Shown: positions 1-7,139, counted from the first letter of the stretch. The stretch is DNA of 11,717 nucleotides from an uncultured bacterium (GCA_937960795.1 CALGPA010000088.1:1-11717); one strand, 5' to 3'. Translations and numbers: made by a program. The notes: a model not told the origin generated them from the letters alone.

Positions 1-3000
1 TCATCAGCACCAGTGACGGTACCGGTGATATGGCCTACGCCGCCGGGGATGACCATAAAGGTCGTGATCGGGAAGATGCCGCTCAGGGTTCCTCCGGTGG
101 GATTGTCGGGATCGTATATAGTAGAGTCAGATTGCATTCTGAGGCTACGGTCAGATCCCGCTGTATCCACATAGAAGTAGTCACTTGAGCTATAGTAACT
201 CGTGTCCATCGGACGATTTACCATCATCACCAAGTTCCCGCCGTCTAGATGCATATAATACTCGGGGAAATCAATGCTAATGATGTTTTGTCCCGAGGGA
301 TAATCCACGCTACCATCAAAGACCAAGGTAAGATCTGTGGCAGGGATCCAGCCTTGGGAGAGGTTGGTCTGAGTGGTGGATCCCAACCAGATCTTGGTCG
401 GCATTGCTGTTAGATTGCTGGAGAAGCTGTTGTAGAATTTCACTCCAGTGATCATGCCGACGAAACCACTCATTTCATCCACAGAAAATACGGTCTCAAA
501 CAGTGAGTTCCGCCAGAAGAAATCCATTGGCACTCTGTCCGTCATGGTGCCGGAGCCGATGGTGATGTCGTTTACTCCTGCTCCGCTGAGCTCAATTGTG
601 TGAGTCTCTCTGTTTCGAGTGTTTGCCGATCTGGATGCAATCTCGGCACGATCTTGAGAGCCAAATGAGAAGACATGTCTTTCTCCAATATCGTCCGTGA
701 TCGTGACCGTGGCTTCCTCCTCGCTGAGCATGGTGGGAGAGAAGCTGACGTTGAAGGTCACAAAGTCGCCTGTATCCATTGAGGCAGGCAAATCCGGAAG
801 ATCGGTAAGAGTCATGGTTCCGCTACCGGAGATGCTGATCTCGTTGACTCCCAGAGTTCCTCCACCCACGTTCATGATGCGGAAGCTTTTGTTACGGGTT
901 CCACCGATATTTACGTCCCCAAAATCCCATGATGCAGGATAGACTGAGAACACGGGATCACCGGTCAGGGGAGTGAGCGTAAATGTCACCTTGGGGAAAG
1001 TGCCTGTGAGACTACCGGTTGCAGATGGTGCCATGGGATCGTAGGTTGTGGAATCTGTATAGATATTCCTTGCCCGGTTGCTACCAACGGTCTGGGCTTG
1101 GAAGGTGTCTGCTGAGCTATAGTAACCCGTATCCATCGGACGCATGGCATATAGGACCAGATTTCCACCCGTGTAACTGTATGGGACTTGCAGCGGTATT
1201 GTGATGGTATTTTGCCCGGTTGGAAAGTCGATCGTGCCATCATAGACCATGGTCAGAGCGGTGGGATCTGCCCAACCTGCACTGAGATCTTCCAGATCTG
1301 TGGTGCCCAACCAAAGCTTGATTGGCATATTTGGAAGGTTTGTACTAAAGTCGTTATACAAGGAAAGTGTGGTGATGACACCCACCATGTTTATCTCATA
1401 CGGATAGTACAGACATTGGTAGAGAGAGTGCCTGTAGAACATATCAAATGGAACTCTCGCAGTTTCGTTTCCTTCACCGATAGTGACCGAGATGACTCCT
1501 TCGGGTTGCACAGATATGTTTAGGGGATTGCTGACGTCATTGTTTGGATTGATATCCCCGTCTAGGATAACCTTGGCATACAAGCTGGCGGGACCTTCCA
1601 CGGTGGGAGTCCAGAGCAGCTCAACCAGTTCTGTTTCATTGGCGTCGATGGCCGGCCCTGCCACAGAGGCAAGCTCGGTATCTTCACTGTCATATAGCTT
1701 CACCAGATAATCATCCTGCATTGCAGTGCCGTTATTTAAGATTGTTGCAGTATAGGTGGTTTCCATATTGACGCTGGGGGTGGAATTGCCACTCAGAGCT
1801 ATCACTGCCAGGTCGTTCGGTGCTATTGGCTCGAAGGTCACATCATCGATGTAGATGGTCTGATATGTGCTGCTGCTGCCGTGTTTTATGGCAATGTATT
1901 GTCCGGCAGGATCGTGCCCGGTGAGATTTACCTGATACTCATTCCAGTTTGCAGTGATCGATAGCTCTTCTGCCATCTCAAATGTTGTGGGATCCGAGCT
2001 GTCGGACATAGTGCCGATTTGCAGAGGATAGAGCGCAGTGCTGCCTTTTGCCATGATTCTCACACGCACTGAGCTCATCTCAATCTCACTATCAAATGGA
2101 GGTGAGACCAAGATCATTAGCGCTGTGGCATCATTGGAGTTCGCCATCTGCACACAGTTTGGATCGCTATATGGCAGGGAAGTAGTTGTCTGCAGATAGG
2201 CTGAAGTGCTGGTGCTGTTTAGGATTGAGTGCCAACCTAGCGGGAAGCGGGGGACATTGGCATCGTCCCAATCTTCAGTTGCCGGGAGAGCATAGATGGT
2301 GGCATCAAACCCATCTCCGGTGATTTCGATAGTGTGAGTTTCCCGAGTGACATCATCGACGATGGTGACGGTCGCGCTGTGCTCTCCAACTGTTTCCGGA
2401 GTGTAGATCACATGGAAGTTGAGCACTTGTCCGGTAGTCAACGAAGCCGGTAGATCCGGGAGATTGCTCAAAGAAAATGAATCGTCTCCGGCTATGGAAA
2501 TTGAGCTGACTCCCAAGTCTCCGCCACCGGCATTGGTGATCATAAAGCTCTTTTGGGAAGTGCTTTGCAACAGGACTGTGCCAAAGTCATATTCATTTGG
2601 CATCACGATGAAAGTGGGATCATCGCTGATGGGGCTCATCATGAATGTGGTCTTGGGGAAAGTGCCGGAAAGTGTCCCTGCGGCAGAGGGATCCATGGGG
2701 TCATATTCCACGCTATCACTGATCACTTTGCGAGCGCGGTTTGTCCCCACGGTCTGAGCAATGAAATTGTCCATGCTGCTATACCAGCTGGGATCCCATG
2801 TCCGATTTGCATATAGCACCAGATTTCCGCCCACATAGGTATAGGGAGCCTGCAGCGGGATGGTGATGGTATTCTCTCCGCTGGGGAAATCCACCGTGCC
2901 ATCATAGACCAAAGTCATGCTGCCGGGATCATGCCAGCCCGCAGAAAGGTCATCGTCCGTTGTAGTGCCGAGCCATATCTTGATCGGCATCGCAGGCAGA

Positions 3001-4889
3001 TCAGTGCTGAAGCTATTGTAAAATGTTAGGGCAGTTATTGTGCCAAACATCCCCATCTCTGCTTGATAATACAGAGTCTGGAAGAGGCTATTGCGATAGT
3101 AGAAATCAAATGGAACTCGCTGGGTCTGATCTCCATCGCCGATGGTCACGCTATACACGCCTTCGGACTGAACGCTGATGTTCAAAGGAGGCGTTTCATC
3201 GTTTTGAGGATTTACGTCCCCGACCAAGATCACTTTGCCAAAGATCGTAGTGGGTCCCTCTGCGTCAGGAGTCCAGCTGATCGGCACACTGAGGCTCTCA
3301 CCCGGGTCGATCGCGGGACCAGCTACAGAGCCGAGCTCGGTGGTGCCGCTCATCAGCTTCACCTGATAGTTATCTTGTGCGGAAGTGCCATTATTGAAGA
3401 CTTCCACACTATATTGGAAGGGGGCACCGACCGAGGGAGTGGTGTTTCCTGATACGGAGATTGCTGCCAGATCATCTGGTGCAATCTCTTCGAAGGTCAC
3501 ATCATCTATATAGATAGTGCGTGTAGTGCCGCCCAATCCATGGCGGAAGGCTATAAATCTTCCGGCCCCGGTGTAGCTTGTCAAGGGGACGGCATGCTCT
3601 GCATAGTTTGTGTTTTCAAAAGTCAAGGTCTGCACATTTTGGAATGTGGAGGCGTCTGTGGGATTGGTCATCACACCAAGCTCAAGAGTATATGTGTTTG
3701 AAACAGGACGAACCCATGCTTTGACCCTGACAGTGTTCATAGGAATGCTGGCGTCCAGTTCGGGGGAGATAAGGATGATTTCCGCGTTTGCATCCGCACC
3801 ATTTAGGAGACGAATATTGTTTGGCGCACTATGCGGAGAGCTGAGGTTGGTCTCGACCACTGCTGTAGTATTGTTTGCTTCGACTATAGAAGACCAATCA
3901 AATGGAAGCTCAGGAGCCGTCACGGAATCCCAATCCTGGAAATAGGGCAGGGCGTCGATAGTGGCGTCCCCATGAGTAGTAAAGCTCCACACCGGGCAGT
4001 TTACCGCGTCTCCTATGGCATTGTAGGGCACGACCTGCCAGTAGTATGTAGTATCTATGTTAAGTGGTGTATCAGTTGAGAAGCTGGTCTCATCTTCCAT
4101 GTCCTGATTGCTTACGATGTTTGTGGGAGGATTGTTCGTGCCAAGATTGAACTTATATCCGGCTGGTGCTCCACCTCCGGAAGCCCAGAAAAAGCTCACA
4201 TAGGGGCTCACCAGAGTAGCGCCATTCGCAGGAGAAATGATCTGAGCGGCATTTGGAGGGTCATCCACTATCAGCTCCTGCATGTTAAAACGAATGTTGT
4301 TGCGATTCATAGAAAGCGAGCCGGTGGTGGAATTACTTGCCGGAGTTGAATCGCTCTGATATCTCAAAGCACTGTTGAAAGTAGTGGGTGTGTAGTAAAC
4401 TGAAGCATTTTGCGTATAGTTCCCCGGGATCAGATCGGTGAGAACTTCCACGATGAGATTTGAGGATCCATCCCAAACAAAGGGAGTATCAAAGGTGTGG
4501 GTATTCCATCCCGTGGTGGGCACAAAGTCATTTTCCAGAAATACTTGAGTGTAATCCCCCGTCTCAAAAGTGGTGGTGAGTTCCACCTGAGTGGTGTGTT
4601 TGAGACTGATCCGAAAATCCGGCATGGGAGAACACTCATTGAGGGCTTCGACATTGAAAGCTAAGGAGTTGATGGCACCTCCACCGCCTCCGGCATCTTC
4701 GATCTCGGATGCCAAGAAGAGGTATTGCTGGCGAAAGTTTTTGTAATATGTACCGTATGGCGTTGGAGTGCTTGTGGTGGTGTTGGAGTTTGTTCCAGAG
4801 CCAATCGTCACATTGACCTGGGCAGAGAGGGTAGAAATTGCTCCTATTGTAAAGACTAGGAGCAGACATAACAGCACGACTTGTTTCAT
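1..4889 (-). CDS. Giant secreted multi-domain surface protein, C-terminus cut by window edge
   Basis: At least 1629 codons are open from the ATG at 4889 to the left edge, with no stop. The start is supported by AGGAG 8 nt upstream and by a clear signal peptide: Met-Lys, a hydrophobic run to about residue 18, and likely cleavage after Ala23 (LSA|QV). Modules in order, with approximate residues: divergent N-terminal copy of a VTIGxG...RxSxxQ module (24-206), Fn3/Ig-like (207-308), choice-of-anchor J jelly roll ending IYIDDVTFE (309-466), CARDB-like (467-576), GDGDQTQRVPFD module (577-750), ASH/choice-of-anchor D ending THTIEITGDG (751-860), then a second anchor J (861-1016), CARDB-like (1017-1131), GEGN module (1132-1305), ASH (1306-1440), a third GEGN-type module, and the start of a carboxypeptidase-regulatory-like domain (GHITGTVTG) at the edge. 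No catalytic domain is visible. It is probably an exported adhesive or structural surface protein, and a T9SS tail is expected beyond the edge. It is a paralogue of the minus-strand gene at 7304-11717. Confidence 0.93.
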   Translation of the reverse strand, partial: MKQVVLLCLLLVFTIGAISTLSAQVNVTIGSGTNSNTTTSTPTPYGTYYKNFRQQYLFLASEIEDAGGGGGAINSLAFNVEALNECSPMPDFRISLKHTTQVELTTTFETGDYTQVFLENDFVPTTGWNTHTFDTPFVWDGSSNLIVEVLTDLIPGNYTQNASVYYTPTTFNSALRYQSDSTPASNSTTGSLSMNRNNIRFNMQELIVDDPPNAAQIISPANGATLVSPYVSFFWASGGGAPAGYKFNLGTNNPPTNIVSNQDMEDETSFSTDTPLNIDTTYYWQVVPYNAIGDAVNCPVWSFTTHGDATIDALPYFQDWDSVTAPELPFDWSSIVEANNTTAVVETNLSSPHSAPNNIRLLNGADANAEIILISPELDASIPMNTVRVKAWVRPVSNTYTLELGVMTNPTDASTFQNVQTLTFENTNYAEHAVPLTSYTGAGRFIAFRHGLGGTTRTIYIDDVTFEEIAPDDLAAISVSGNTTPSVGAPFQYSVEVFNNGTSAQDNYQVKLMSGTTELGSVAGPAIDPGESLSVPISWTPDAEGPTTIFGKVILVGDVNPQNDETPPLNISVQSEGVYSVTIGDGDQTQRVPFDFYYRNSLFQTLYYQAEMGMFGTITALTFYNSFSTDLPAMPIKIWLGTTTDDDLSAGWHDPGSMTLVYDGTVDFPSGENTITIPLQAPYTYVGGNLVLYANRTWDPSWYSSMDNFIAQTVGTNRARKVISDSVEYDPMDPSAAGTLSGTFPKTTFMMSPISDDPTFIVMPNEYDFGTVLLQSTSQKSFMITNAGGGDLGVSSISIAGDDSFSLSNLPDLPASLTTGQVLNFHVIYTPETVGEHSATVTIVDDVTRETHTIEITGDGFDATIYALPATEDWDDANVPRFPLGWHSILNSTSTSAYLQTTTSLPYSDPNCVQMANSNDATALMILVSPPFDSEIEMSSVRVRIMAKGSTALYPLQIGTMSDSSDPTTFEMAEELSITANWNEYQVNLTGHDPAGQYIAIKHGSSSTYQTIYIDDVTFEPIAPNDLAVIALSGNSTPSVNMETTYTATILNNGTAMQDDYLVKLYDSEDTELASVAGPAIDANETELVELLWTPTVEGPASLYAKVILDGDINPNNDVSNPLNISVQPEGVISVTIGEGNETARVPFDMFYRHSLYQCLYYPYEINMVGVITTLSLYNDFSTNLPNMPIKLWLGTTDLEDLSAGWADPTALTMVYDGTIDFPTGQNTITIPLQVPYSYTGGNLVLYAMRPMDTGYYSSADTFQAQTVGSNRARNIYTDSTTYDPMAPSATGSLTGTFPKVTFTLTPLTGDPVFSVYPASWDFGDVNIGGTRNKSFRIMNVGGGTLGVNEISISGSGTMTLTDLPDLPASMDTGDFVTFNVSFSPTMLSEEEATVTITDDIGERHVFSFGSQDRAEIASRSANTRNRETHTIELSGAGVNDITIGSGTMTDRVPMDFFWRNSLFETVFSVDEMSGFVGMITGVKFYNSFSSNLTAMPTKIWLGSTTQTNLSQGWIPATDLTLVFDGSVDYPSGQNIISIDFPEYYMHLDGGNLVMMVNRPMDTSYYSSSDYFYVDTAGSDRSLRMQSDSTIYDPDNPTGGTLSGIFPITTFMVIPGGVGHITGTVTGAD
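570..3965 (-). repeat. Internal super-repeat: anchor J - CARDB - GEGN module - ASH, two copies
   Basis: Within the left-hand protein, a block of about 550 residues occurs twice in tandem, approximately 2310-3965 and 570-2310. Each copy has the same order: jelly roll ending in IYIDDVTFE, CARDB-like domain starting at APDDLA or APNDLA and containing SGN.TPSV, the module beginning with VTIG.G, and the ASH domain ending in RETHTIE. The similarity is visible at the protein level. The DNA has diverged, so this is an old duplication. Boundaries are approximate. Confidence 0.85.
612..686 (-). other. 25-residue Arg/Ser-rich insertion in the second ASH domain
   Basis: In the first ASH copy the end of the domain reads VTIVDDVTRETHTIEITGDG. 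In the second copy the equivalent stretch is split between DDI and RETHTIELSGAG by 25 extra residues, including GSQDRAEIASRSANTRN. The insertion is in frame, so the protein stays open. It is basic and polar, like the two long linkers in the right-hand paralogue. It could be a flexible exposed loop or a processing site; neither role can be shown from sequence. Confidence 0.75.
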
Positions 4890-4897
4890 AGCTGAGT

Positions 4898-4902
4898 CTC
4901 CT
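4898..4902 (-). promoter_or_regulatory. Ribosome binding site of the left-hand surface protein gene
   Basis: On the minus strand AGGAG lies 8 nt before the ATG at 4889. This fixes the start and fits the signal peptide that follows directly. Confidence 0.85.
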
Positions 4903-4997
4903 ATTTGGTTTATTGTTGCATATTTATCACATCCCCATTAGGGAGTCGAAAACCAATCTTACTACTCTCAATAAAAACCGAGGAACCTATTTCTACC

Positions 4998-5026
4998 TAG
5001 TTTTGATTCTTCTTAAATCCTGTCAA
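4998..5026 (-). promoter_or_regulatory. Possible promoter of the left-hand surface protein gene
   Basis: A perfect TTGACA reads on the minus strand at 5026-5021, about 130 nt upstream of the start codon. The hexamer 17 nt further on (AAACTA, 5003-4998) is only a poor -10 match, so the assignment is tentative. Confidence 0.2.
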
Positions 5027-5203
5027 GAACTAGTTTGGTCTCTAACTATGACTCGCTGTGAATAATTTTCTACATAGAACGCAGACACAAAGTAGCCCAA
5101 AGCCCCCGCTGGACATGCTAAATGCCACCGACACATCGTCTTACCTGGTCATTGTTTGCACTTGGTTTACGCTTTTTGGAAGAAACGCGTAAGTCTTTAT
5201 CTT

Positions 5204-5231
5204 CTCACCCATTGCACGCTCGAGCGGTGAG
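5204..5231. repeat. Inverted repeat enclosing a 10-bp palindrome
   Basis: CTCACC at 5204-5209 pairs with GGTGAG at 5226-5231. The spacer contains most of the perfect palindrome CGCTCGAGCG (5217-5226). It lies about 150 bp upstream of the riboswitch. It could be an operator or a transcript hairpin; it has no T-tract, so it does not look like a terminator. Confidence 0.5.
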
Positions 5232-5242
5232 CGAGCGGTGAG
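5221..5242 (+). repeat. 11-bp perfect tandem duplication CGAGCGGTGAG
   Basis: CGAGCGGTGAG occurs at 5221-5231 and again immediately at 5232-5242. The spacing of 11 bp is about one helical turn, so a protein could bind both copies on the same face. No known operator is recognised. Confidence 0.7.
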
Positions 5243-5379
5243 GGAGGCGTGATCTGCCCATCTTGGCTGAGAGCTTGGGCGGTTACAACCTGCACCTGCT
5301 TATGTCTTTCCGAGGAAGAATTATGCAGTGAGATGTGGGTTTTTCTTGACACAAGGTCTGTGGCTCGAAAGCTGCAGCC

Positions 5380-5428
5380 AAGGTGATGGGGTTCACCTTC
5401 AAACCGCCCTATGGGCTGATGACTCCTA
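5380..5428 (+). promoter_or_regulatory. Fluoride riboswitch (crcB motif) aptamer
   Basis: The sequence carries the hallmark blocks of the crcB/fluoride aptamer in the right order: GGTGATGGGGTTCACC, then AAACCGCCC, then GGGCTGATGACTCCTA. P1 is AAGGTGA (5380-5386) with TCACCTT (5393-5399), closed by the loop TGGGGT. P2 is GCCC (5406-5409) with GGGC (5413-5416) and a 3-nt loop. The diagnostic pseudoknot forms between GGGGT in the P1 loop (5388-5392) and ACTCC (5422-5426), with one G-U wobble. Known members of this class (Rfam RF01734) bind fluoride and switch on fluoride-resistance genes. It ends only 28 nt before the antiporter start codon, so that gene is its evident target. Confidence 0.94.
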
Positions 5429-5444
5429 GATTTTGATTTAAAAA

Positions 5445-5450
5445 AAGGAA
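5445..5450 (+). promoter_or_regulatory. Antiporter ribosome binding site, probable riboswitch expression platform
   Basis: AAGGAA lies 6 nt before the ATG at 5457. AGGA (5446-5449) is complementary to TCCT (5424-5427), most of which is the 3' strand of the aptamer pseudoknot. No GC-rich hairpin with a T-tract lies between aptamer and start, which argues for control of translation rather than termination. The pairing is only 4 bp, so the mechanism is inferred. Confidence 0.7.
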
Positions 5451-5456
5451 AATGTT

Positions 5457-6650
5457 ATGAGCATCAGTCTGATGATTGCCATCATCGTGATGGGTGGATG
5501 GGCAGTAGGCAGGATCTTTCAAAGATTGAAAGTGCCCGGGATCTTGGGGATGTTGATATGGGGAATATCCGTAACTGTGATATTTGATAGTGAGATCCCG
5601 GTCTCATTGTGGGGCGTAATCCCCTTTTTCAGCACACTGGCCTTGATCGTGATCTTGCTTCGTGCAGGACTGGGAATAAACAAAAAGATGCTGCGTCAAA
5701 CGGGAATCTCCGCCCTATTGATGGGCTTTGTTCCTTGTTTGGTGGAATCCCTGGGGCTGATCTTGGCACTACACTTCATAATGGGCTTTCCATATGTCAT
5801 CTCTGCTCTTGCGGCATTTATGCTCGCCGCAGTTTCCCCGGCAGTGGTGGTGCCTAGCATGTTGGATCTGAAAGCCGGGGGTTATGGTGAAAAAAAGCAA
5901 GTGCCGACCCTTGTCCTAGCGGGAGCTTCAGTGGATGACGTAGTTGCTTTTAGCTTCTTTACCTTGGCTCTGTCTGCAGCTGTGTCCCAAGAGGTCAATC
6001 TACTTACGAGTATATTCAAGATTCCATATGCCTTAGGGGGCGGGATTCTGTTTGGATTGGCATTGGGATTTGCCATGCTCTGGTTTTTTAAGCTTATGAA
6101 GCAGAGATTGCGGGCTACGGAAAAGCTGCTTGTGCTCATGTGCATATCTTTTTTTCTGGTCGAGCTTGGCGCAGGGATCGGAATTGCGGCACTTTTAGGA
6201 ACAATGACGATTGGCTTTGTAATCTTTGAAAAAGCGAACAAACTGGCGCATGAGCTATCAAGAAAACTCTCCAAATGGTGGTTGATTGCGGAGATCATCC
6301 TATTTGTTTCCATCGGCATGAGTGTAAAGCTGCAATATATCTCCTCTGCAGGACTAAAAGCACTATTGGTGATTGTGATTGGACTGTTGTTTCGATCTCT
6401 GGGCGTCGTGATTGCTACAAGTAGTTCGTCTTTGAACAAACGGGAGAAGCTCTTTTGCGTCATCGCATATCTACCCAAAGCCACAGTGCAAGCGGCATTG
6501 GGAGCTATTCCACTTTCTATGGGCGTGGAGCACGGAGAGATCATCTTGGCTCTGGCAGTAATCTCCATTCTTTTCACCGCTCCATTAGGCGCTCTTTTAA
6601 TAAAAGGCCTCGGTCCTAAACTGCTTAAAGGCGACATGGAAAGAGTATAA
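5457..6650 (+). CDS. Cation/proton antiporter, CPA superfamily, fluoride-riboswitch controlled
   Basis: A 397-residue inner-membrane protein that is almost entirely hydrophobic helices (about 11-13), with no soluble C-terminal TrkA or USP domain, unlike the longer KefB-type proteins. Family signs: an N-terminal helix followed by RLKVPGILGMLIWG (residues 23-36), RAGLG (69-73), AAVSPAVVVPS (124-134) at the expected unwound TM4 position, and paired acids D160-D161 in GASVDDVVAF. Paired Asp residues at this site bind the ion and protons in NhaA/CPA2-type antiporters; CPA1 has Asn-Asp. K341 in LPKATVQAALG sits where the family has a conserved basic residue. It would exchange a monovalent cation or another ion for protons. 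It starts at ATG 5457 behind AAGGAA and is alone on this strand. The riboswitch just upstream implies induction by fluoride. The transported ion is not readable from sequence; it is not CrcB/Fluc or CLC-F. Confidence 0.92.
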   Translation: MSISLMIAIIVMGGWAVGRIFQRLKVPGILGMLIWGISVTVIFDSEIPVSLWGVIPFFSTLALIVILLRAGLGINKKMLRQTGISALLMGFVPCLVESLGLILALHFIMGFPYVISALAAFMLAAVSPAVVVPSMLDLKAGGYGEKKQVPTLVLAGASVDDVVAFSFFTLALSAAVSQEVNLLTSIFKIPYALGGGILFGLALGFAMLWFFKLMKQRLRATEKLLVLMCISFFLVELGAGIGIAALLGTMTIGFVIFEKANKLAHELSRKLSKWWLIAEIILFVSIGMSVKLQYISSAGLKALLVIVIGLLFRSLGVVIATSSSSLNKREKLFCVIAYLPKATVQAALGAIPLSMGVEHGEIILALAVISILFTAPLGALLIKGLGPKLLKGDMERV

Positions 6651-6685
6651 GCACTAACTTTTCCACAGGCTCCACATCAGTTATA

Positions 6686-6722
6686 CCGGCTTGGCCGGGA
6701 ATCAATAATCTGTCCACAGATT
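6686..6722. repeat. Two short hairpins and a CACAGATT direct repeat after the antiporter
   Basis: CCGGC-TTG-GCCGG (6686-6698) and AATCTG-TCCA-CAGATT (6707-6722) are perfect short stem-loops. CACAGATT (6715-6722) recurs at 6725-6732. There is no T-run after either hairpin, so they are weak candidates for the antiporter's transcript end. Confidence 0.55.
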
Positions 6723-6776
6723 GACACAGATTAGGTTTAGATGTTTGAGTATCATATTACAGCATTCTGCCCGGTT

Positions 6777-6795
6777 GGGTGGCTACAAGCCACCC
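6777..6795. repeat. Perfect 8-bp inverted repeat bordering the tandem array
   Basis: GGGTGGCT (6777-6784), loop ACA, AGCCACCC (6788-6795). It abuts the first 33-bp repeat. It has no T-tract, so it is a structural repeat element rather than a clear terminator. Confidence 0.75.
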
Positions 6796-6959
6796 CTACA
6801 TTAGCCATTCCGGTTATTCATCCCCAGCCTACATTAGCCATTCCGGTTATTCATCCCCAGCCTACATTATTCTTTCAGGTTACTCACCCCCAGCCTGCAT
6901 TAGTCTTTCAGGTTACTCACCCCCAGCCTGCATTAGTCTTTCAGGTTATTCACCCCCAG
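6795..6959. repeat. Five tandem 33-bp repeats, two sequence variants
   Basis: Units are 6795-6827, 6828-6860, 6861-6893, 6894-6926 and 6927-6959. Each begins CCT(A/G)CATTA and ends in CCCCAG. Units 1 and 2 carry CATTCCGGTTATTCATC. Units 3 to 5 carry the CTTTCAGGTTA(C/T)TCACC variant. A degenerate partial copy (TTAATAGTCATTCCGGA) follows at 6963-6979, and another CATTAGTCATTCCGGA lies at 7028-7043. There are no spacers of unique sequence, so it is not a CRISPR array. The function is unknown. Confidence 0.9.
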
Positions 6960-7035
6960 CCCTTAATAGTCATTCCGGAGTTGATGCGACATCTTGTCGC
7001 TTTGTATCCAAACTGCCCGCCAGCCCACATTAGTC

Positions 7036-7073
7036 ATTCCGGAAAGCCGAACGGAGTGAGGCTTATCCGGAAT
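7036..7073. repeat. Long REP-like inverted repeat, 13 bp with one bulge
   Basis: ATTCCGGA (7036-7043) plus AAGCC (7044-7048) pairs with GGCTT (7060-7064) and TCCGGAAT (7066-7073), with only A7065 bulged. The loop is GAACGGAGTGA (7049-7059). Its left arm reuses the CATTAGTCATTCCGGA motif of the tandem array. It resembles a REP/BIME-type palindromic element. Confidence 0.75.
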
Positions 7074-7107
7074 CCATCTAAGCAGCTCAAGTTTCTGTCT
7101 GCCTTTG

Positions 7108-7128
7108 CCGGGGGCTAAAGCCCACCGG
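7108..7128. repeat. Short palindromic hairpin CCGG-GGGCT-AA-AGCCC-CCGG
   Basis: GGGCT (7112-7116) pairs with AGCCC (7119-7123), and CCGG boxes on both sides extend the stem imperfectly. There is no T-tract. It belongs to the same cluster of palindromes as its neighbours. Confidence 0.55.
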
Positions 7129-7139
7129 AGATCACCATT

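Larger units (their letters stand above)
4890..5379. other. Divergent intergenic region without a recognisable gene
   Basis: This stretch separates the minus-strand surface protein from the plus-strand antiporter unit. The only short open frames lack a ribosome binding site; one example is 25 codons from 5115. Visible items are the minus-strand RBS, candidate TTGACA boxes on both strands (5021-5026 minus, 5346-5351 plus), an 11-bp tandem duplication with an overlapping inverted repeat near 5204-5242, and the upstream part of the riboswitch leader. No tRNA or other RNA gene was recognised. Confidence 0.6.

Noticed and set aside
697..3945. Several plus-strand open frames of 60-130 codons opposite the left-hand surface protein
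   Set aside because: They are antisense shadows of a continuous module-rich reading frame and show no family features.
5115..5192. 25-codon open frame in the divergent intergenic region
   Set aside because: It has no ribosome binding site and no recognisable feature.
5346..5374. Sigma-70 promoter with TTGACA for the antiporter
   Set aside because: The -35 is perfect, but no acceptable -10 lies 15-18 nt downstream, and the implied start would fall inside the aptamer's first stem.
5882..6637. Long open frame antisense to the antiporter (about 251 codons)
   Set aside because: It is the mirror of a well-supported membrane protein, shows no domain pattern and has no convincing ribosome binding site.
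6795..6959. CRISPR array
   Set aside because: The units are directly adjacent and similar along their full length; there are no unique spacers and no cas genes nearby.
6741..7118. Open frames through the 33-bp repeats that would encode an 11-residue repeat protein
   Set aside because: The repeat length is a multiple of three, so more than one frame stays open. There is no RBS, and composition changes abruptly outside the array.
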